Source of the DNA: Phycisphaeraceae bacterium
GTDB lineage: Bacteria; Planctomycetota; Phycisphaerae; Phycisphaerales; Phycisphaeraceae
NCBI GenBank assembly: GCA_020850375.1
Contig: JADZET010000243.1
Coordinates: forward strand, 1-11,240
Direction of reading: 5' to 3'
Length of the DNA stretch: 11,240 bases
Shown: piece after piece, positions 7,164 to 11,240 of the stretch
Position numbering within the stretch: position 1 is the first letter of the stretch
How the letters are laid out: each line of letters starts with the position of its first letter
Notes under the pieces: model-generated
What the model saw: only the letters and a program-made list of their open reading frames with translations
What the model was told of the DNA's origin: nothing
The model's database searches: none
Made by a program: the position numbers and the translations under genes

Positions 7164-9512
7164 CTAGCCTCGATCAGGAGGACATGAAATAAGGCTTTCG
7201 GGCCCAAGCCCAGCAGTATCCATGGTTAGGCCGAGATCTCGGTCGTAAGCGTCTTGATTCGCGAGCACCCACAGGCCATGGGCCTCAAGCAGCACTTGGT
7301 TGCTGTACAACCGCTGCAACTCTCGCTCACGCACACTGACGGTGTACGGCTGCAGTTGCCGCAAGAACAAGCGTCCCGCCGGCTCGGGCATCGCCTGCAA
7401 CTGACGGATCAACCGTTGGGCCAACTCGTCGAAGGGAACGATGATCGTCGTCTGCTCGTCCTGGATCAGGCGGTAATTCTGGGCCGCCTCGCGGAATTGC
7501 AGGTGCGTGCCCTGACGCTCGAAGCACTTCATGACGCCGGACTTGTCCCAGTCCTGCCCGTCCTGGCCGCCTTTCTGCCAGTAATGAAGTCTGAAATAGG
7601 CCTCGATGGCCGGCGGCGCCAGCAGATTGCCGGCATGCTCCGGCAGGATCTCGCGCGTGTGGCCCGCACCTGCCCGAAACATGGCGGGCAGCCCGCCGGT
7701 GTCCTGGCCCGGCTCGAACACGTACACCTCGCCCAGCCGAGGCCGGCCCGCGTCGTCGACGAGCGTCCCCTCGCGGTTGCAGCGTCCCGCGGCCTGTGCG
7801 ATGGCGTCGAGCCCCGCCATGGCACGGTAAACGACGGGAAAATCCACGTCCACGCCAGCCTCGATCAGTTGCGTGCTGACCACCCGGCACGCCTGTCGAT
7901 TCTTCAGACGCTGACGGACGGCCTTGAGCACATTCCGACGGTGGGCGGGGCACATCAGGGCGCTAAGGTGATAGATCCCCGGTTCCAGATCCCCAGCTTG
8001 TCCGACGCAATCGCGCAGGGACGCGAAGAGCTCGGCGGCATGTCGGCGGGTGTTGACGACGCACAGCACCTGCCCGTGGCGGGCGAGTTTCTCAACCAGC
8101 GGCGGGTTATCCAACGGCCCCAGCACGGACACCTCGACCCGCCGAAGCGATGCGAACAGCGGTCCCGTGTCGGCAATGATCGGCCTGACCCTTTCGAATC
8201 CGATCGAAAAATCCTCGCGGCGGAGCAGGGCCGGCTGCGTGGCGGTGCAGAGCACGATGCTGCATCCATAGTTCCGCACCAGCTCCTGCAGCATCGCCAG
8301 CGTCGGCGTCAGCAGCTCGACTGGCAAAGCCTGCGCCTCGTCAAGCACGATCACGCTACGGGCGATGCGGTGAAGCTTGCGGCAGGCCGACGTCCGATTC
8401 GCGAACAGCGACTCGAGCAACTGGACGTTCGTGGTGACGACCAAAGGCGCGTCCCAATTCTCCGCCGCCAGGCGAGACCGCTCGGTCTCCCGCTGCGGGT
8501 CGAGGTTGCTGTGATGCTCGAGCACGTGCTCAGCCAAAGGTCCAAGAGCGCGGCGGAACACATCCGTGTTCTGCTCAATGATGCTGGTGAAGGGAATGGC
8601 ATAGATCACGCGGTCGAGGCTATGAGCGATGGCGTGTCGCAGGGCGAAGGCCAGTGACGAGAGCGTCTTGCCCCCGCCGGTCGGCACGGTCAGATCGAAC
8701 AACCCCGGCGGCAACGCTGCCGCGTCACGGCACGCATGGAGGACCCGCCGGCGATGGACATTGACCGGCGTCGGCGGGGCGACGTCGAACTGGGCCAGAT
8801 GGCGGTTGAATTCATCCGCGAGCGACCGCATGTCCGGCGGCGAGGTCTCCCGAACGGCGGCTCGCTCCGGCTGCATGAACGACTCAGTGGCCAGGAAGTC
8901 CGCGTCGACGAGGCACGAAAAGAGCATGCGAACGAACGTGGCCGCCTGAAAGGACAATTGGCGATCGTCGCGGATCCACTCAAATGGTGGCAGCACTGGC
9001 GCCGGCATTTCCAGCAACGAAGATGGCGCGGCGCTGTAGTCGGCGATTTGCTTCTTGAGTCGATCCTCCAGTCCGCTATGTCCGCCCGTGCTTCGGTCAA
9101 CGTTGTCCGGAAGGCCACCATGGTGGCCGGCGATGGCGTAGGCGAGCAGACGCCCAACGGAACCATGCCTTTGGACCGCATGCTGAGCGCCGGCGGTCGC
9201 ATGGTCAACCCTGCCGCGGATCTCGGCGACGTGGATATCAGCCTCAGCCGTCTGCTCGTTCGAGCTCGCTCGCAGATACGCCTGGAACTCACCACTGTAC
9301 TTGCCCAGGTCGTGCCATAGCCCCAGCACGCGTCCCCACTCAGCCGACGCGAACTTGCCAGTAAAATCCGCTGCCCCTTGCCCTGGGTCCCGGCCCTTGG
9401 TCGCCCCTTCCGCGACTTGCCTGAGGTGCACCTCAAGCGGCTCCCATTGCTCAGGCCCGCACCCCAATCGCGTGTGCGCGAAATACTGCCGGCCTGTGGG
9501 TCCTTTCAGCAT
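7164..9512 (-). CDS. cas3: CRISPR-associated helicase/nuclease Cas3 (HD domain fused to SF2 helicase)
   Basis: The product is 782 aa. Cas3 is recruited by target-bound Cascade to nick, unwind and degrade DNA. HD nuclease domain: H29 (VHLRQVA), H67-D68 (LWHDLGKYSGEF), D103-H104 and H130-H131 (AGHHGG). Helicase domain: Walker A TVPTGGGKT (275-283), TTN (360-362), the DEAQ box (391-394), TATQP (423-427), VVSTQLIEAGVDVDF (544-558) and the arginine-finger motif QAAGRCNREG (573-582). All appear intact. The ATG at 9512 has no good Shine-Dalgarno. A weak promoter (TTGAAC at 9542-9547, TAAGCT at 9519-9524) would give a nearly leaderless mRNA. The gene is separated from the other cas genes by the crRNA-like RNA and the operon promoter, so it is probably transcribed on its own. 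Confidence 0.97.
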   Translation of the reverse strand: MLKGPTGRQYFAHTRLGCGPEQWEPLEVHLRQVAEGATKGRDPGQGAADFTGKFASAEWGRVLGLWHDLGKYSGEFQAYLRASSNEQTAEADIHVAEIRGRVDHATAGAQHAVQRHGSVGRLLAYAIAGHHGGLPDNVDRSTGGHSGLEDRLKKQIADYSAAPSSLLEMPAPVLPPFEWIRDDRQLSFQAATFVRMLFSCLVDADFLATESFMQPERAAVRETSPPDMRSLADEFNRHLAQFDVAPPTPVNVHRRRVLHACRDAAALPPGLFDLTVPTGGGKTLSSLAFALRHAIAHSLDRVIYAIPFTSIIEQNTDVFRRALGPLAEHVLEHHSNLDPQRETERSRLAAENWDAPLVVTTNVQLLESLFANRTSACRKLHRIARSVIVLDEAQALPVELLTPTLAMLQELVRNYGCSIVLCTATQPALLRREDFSIGFERVRPIIADTGPLFASLRRVEVSVLGPLDNPPLVEKLARHGQVLCVVNTRRHAAELFASLRDCVGQAGDLEPGIYHLSALMCPAHRRNVLKAVRQRLKNRQACRVVSTQLIEAGVDVDFPVVYRAMAGLDAIAQAAGRCNREGTLVDDAGRPRLGEVYVFEPGQDTGGLPAMFRAGAGHTREILPEHAGNLLAPPAIEAYFRLHYWQKGGQDGQDWDKSGVMKCFERQGTHLQFREAAQNYRLIQDEQTTIIVPFDELAQRLIRQLQAMPEPAGRLFLRQLQPYTVSVRERELQRLYSNQVLLEAHGLWVLANQDAYDRDLGLTMDTAGLGPESLISCPPDRG

Positions 9513-9615
9513 GTCGCCAGCTTAGCAAGCTGTCGAAACCCGTTCAAAACCTTAACGCAAGGGCGGTGTCAGCCTATTGTCACTCATAGGGATTACCCAG
9601 CCAAACAACGAGGCG

Positions 9616-10695
9616 TCATCTCCCCCTCGAGCGCAGGAACCCAATGCCCAACAGGAGCAGCAGCAACGCCAAGCTGATCCCTGCCAGCACCCGACCAATG
9701 GTCCAGACCGTAGGCACCGCGCCGCCCAGAGTCATGTCCAGCCGATACTTGCTAGAACTGGTGACGATCAGGCCCTTGTCGAGTTGGCTTAGCGCGTAGC
9801 CAGCTCCGCCGCCGACGAGTTCGATACCACGCGGAGGTGGCTAGGCACCCGAATCCCTTGGCGTCTGCGGGCCTCTTGCGCTACGCAGTTGCTCAGGTAG
9901 TTCCAGACTTCGTCGAGCGTGATGATGGCTCGCAGTTGCCGCAGGGCGGCTGATCTGCCTGGCCGCGCATGCTTTGGGCGAGGAAATAGGTGAAGATGCC
10001 CTGGCGCAAGTCCTGGGCCTCGATGGATTCCTGCCCGCCGCCCGCCGAGGCGATCGTCACCCGCCCGGCCCCGGTGAAGCTCCGGGCCATCTCGGCGATG
10101 TCCACCAGCGCCCTCTGGTTCAGGACCGTGTCGGCCGCGTAGCAGGCGTCGATGAACGTCACGAGCCGACGTGAGAGACTGGCCAGGAGATATTTGTGCA
10201 GATCACTGTTGGTCAGCGCGGTGTCCGCCGGGTAATCCAGCTCGGAATTCTCGGTCACCCTGCAGGTCTCGGCGCGCTGCCTGGCGCCGTGGCCGGAGAA
10301 AGAAGATCACCACCAGGTCGTCCTCCTCCACGCCGCGCAGTGACGCTAACGCCTTCTTGATCTGTGTGCTGGTGGCTTGGTTGCCCAGCAGCAGCATGAC
10401 GTTCTCAGCGGGAAAACCGCTGATCTGGGTGTTCGTCAGCGTGTCGTAGAGCAGTTGAGCGTCGGACTCGGCGACGGACAGGTTGGGGATCTTGGGGTCA
10501 GCGTAATCACTGATCCCGATGATCAGGGCCCGTCGATTGGCGCCGACGTAGGTCTGGGCCTTGATCTGTTCCAGGACCACGGGCCTTGCTGTCGGTCTGG
10601 GCATGGACGGCTAGGCTGGCCCGTGCCAACGCCATGGCCGTCAGGCAGTACATCAGCCTCTGCCAGGAACTAGATTTGTCTCGACCTCTAGCCAT
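9616..10695 (-). pseudogene. Caspase-family (peptidase C14) protein, broken by at least four frameshifts
   Basis: Pieces of one gene lie in order in different frames. A signal peptide (MARGRDKSSSWQRLMYCL..., cut near VHA-QTD) starts at ATG 10693-10695. After a shift near 10570-10604 comes the caspase p20 fold, RRALIIGISDYADPKIPNLS to DDLVVIFF. An extra base near 10297-10304 displaces the catalytic His of SGHG (10289-10291). The next piece holds the catalytic Cys in TFIDACYA (10142-10144) and TIASAGGGQES...GIFTYFLAQSMRG. A shift near 9950 leads to AALRQLRAIITLDEVWNYLSNC. A last shift near 9840 leads to PPPRGIELVGGGAGYAL and a C-terminal membrane helix (VWTIGRVLAGISLALLLLLL, about 9640-9708) ending at the TGA 9616-9618. 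The intact ancestor was probably an exported, membrane-anchored caspase-like peptidase. A TATACT box (10744-10749) upstream may be its old promoter. Sequencing error is unlikely, since about 8 kb of cas genes show no frameshift. Confidence 0.85.
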
Positions 10696-10701
10696 GTGCA
10701 A

Positions 10702-11010
10702 CCTGCTTTCAAGACCCGCACTGGCTTTAGAATTGCAGGGGTGAGTATACAGAAAGCGGCGAAGACGTCACGCGGATCGGTTTCGGAAAACGCTGCAGGC
10801 AAGAAAACATCTCCACGCTTGTGCCATGCAGTGTTGCTCCTGCCTGCTTGCTGGTGTAACCCCACGCGCCAATTTGAGTTATCGTGCGTCCCCTTCATGT
10901 TGTCGACGTGACGGACAAATTGAACGTCTGTTGCGCAATCCTTCTCAACGCCCTTCCACGCCGCCCCGTCCGCGCGCATAGAGGAAGATGGGTGGGCCGA
11001 GGGTCTGACC
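10702..11010. other. Intergenic region between the caspase pseudogene and the sigma factor gene
   Basis: These 309 bases separate two divergent genes and should hold both promoters. On the minus strand TATACT at 10744-10749 is a plausible -10 for the pseudogene, without a good -35. Near 10904 there is a short dyad TTGTC...GACAA. I see no RNA gene, no CRISPR repeat, no mobile element and no clear promoter for the sigma factor. Confidence 0.5.
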
Positions 11011-11240
11011 ATGAGCCATCCACAAGAACGTGACGAGTGGCTGATGTCCCAGGTCGCCCAGGACCAGCCCGACTGCTTCGAACCACTCGTCCGAAGGTAC
11101 GGCACGCCGCTCCTGACGTTCATCACGCGCATGATGGGCAACGTCCACCGCGGCGAGGAGATCTTCCAGGAGGTCTTCCTGCTCGTCTGGGCCAAGCGCA
11201 CGCTCTACGAGTTCCCCCGTCCCTTCAAGCCCTGGCTCTA
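11011..11240 (+). CDS. ECF-type RNA polymerase sigma factor, N-terminal part (runs off right edge)
   Basis: Seventy-six codons are visible. FEPLVRRYGTPLLTFITRMM (about 23-42) and EEIFQEVFLLVWAKRTLYEF (49-68), then PRPFKPWL, match sigma-70 region 2, which binds core RNA polymerase and the -10 element. The short N-terminus before region 2 fits an extracytoplasmic-function (ECF) factor. A GAGGG lies seven bases before the ATG; an upstream ATG at 10988 stops after six codons. The gene diverges from the caspase pseudogene. Region 4 and any C-terminal extension lie outside the window, so the ECF group cannot be assigned. It shows no sign of being part of the CRISPR system. Confidence 0.9.
   Translation, partial: MSHPQERDEWLMSQVAQDQPDCFEPLVRRYGTPLLTFITRMMGNVHRGEEIFQEVFLLVWAKRTLYEFPRPFKPWL

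Noticed and set aside
7254..8657. 467-aa plus-strand frame inside cas3
   Set aside because: It is the antisense shadow of a high-GC gene; the minus-strand frame carries every Cas3 motif.
10653..11201. 182-aa frame on the minus strand
   Set aside because: It is antisense to the sigma factor and covers the intergenic region; it shows no domain.

Overview
The window holds a complete type I-C CRISPR-Cas locus on the minus strand, followed by a decayed caspase-like gene and the start of a divergent ECF-type sigma factor gene. GC content is high. An ECF sigma factor next to a secreted or membrane-anchored caspase-fold protein resembles planctomycete genomes. That assignment is an inference from style, not from a marker gene.

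Layout, left to right. Positions 5-830: 13 identical 32-bp I-C repeats with 12 complete spacers of 33-35 bp; the array runs off the left edge. Positions 831-1092: presumed leader. Positions 1093-6547, all on the minus strand: cas2, cas1, cas4, cas7 (csd2), cas8c (csd1) and cas5d, tightly packed. Transcription therefore runs cas5d-cas8c-cas7-cas4-cas1-cas2-leader-array. Positions 6611-6838: an unrecognised 75-aa gene that would be first in this operon. Positions 6839-7163: a regulatory region. Positions 7164-9512: cas3. Positions 9616-10695: a caspase-family pseudogene broken by at least four frameshifts. From 11011 to the right edge: the N-terminal part of a sigma-70 family factor.

The most notable signal lies in 6839-7163. 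A solitary, degenerate I-C repeat (7009-7040) reads on the plus strand, opposite to the cas genes. It is followed by a 27-nt spacer-like segment (7041-7067) and a strong rho-independent terminator (7068-7101). The repeat keeps the last 13 nt of the array repeat, including the crRNA 5' handle, and carries one compensatory base-pair change in the stem. The first 17 nt of the spacer-like segment match 14 of 17 nt of a site at 6877-6893 on the minus strand. The first three mismatches are at positions 6, 9 and 12; 6 and 12 are bases flipped out of the heteroduplex in type I Cascade. The site carries a 5' TTC PAM, the canonical I-C PAM, and sits on the predicted transcription start of a good sigma-70 promoter (TTGACA-N17-GATACT, 6899-6927) that would drive the 75-aa gene and cas5d-cas2.

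I read this as a crRNA-like RNA of the CreR/CreA kind. It would load Cascade (Cas5d-Cas8c-Cas7) and direct it to the operon's own promoter, repressing it without full pairing and so probably without Cas3 cleavage. cas3 lies upstream of this promoter and would escape this control. The sequence shows the repeat, terminator, promoter, PAM and partial match; the repression itself is inferred.
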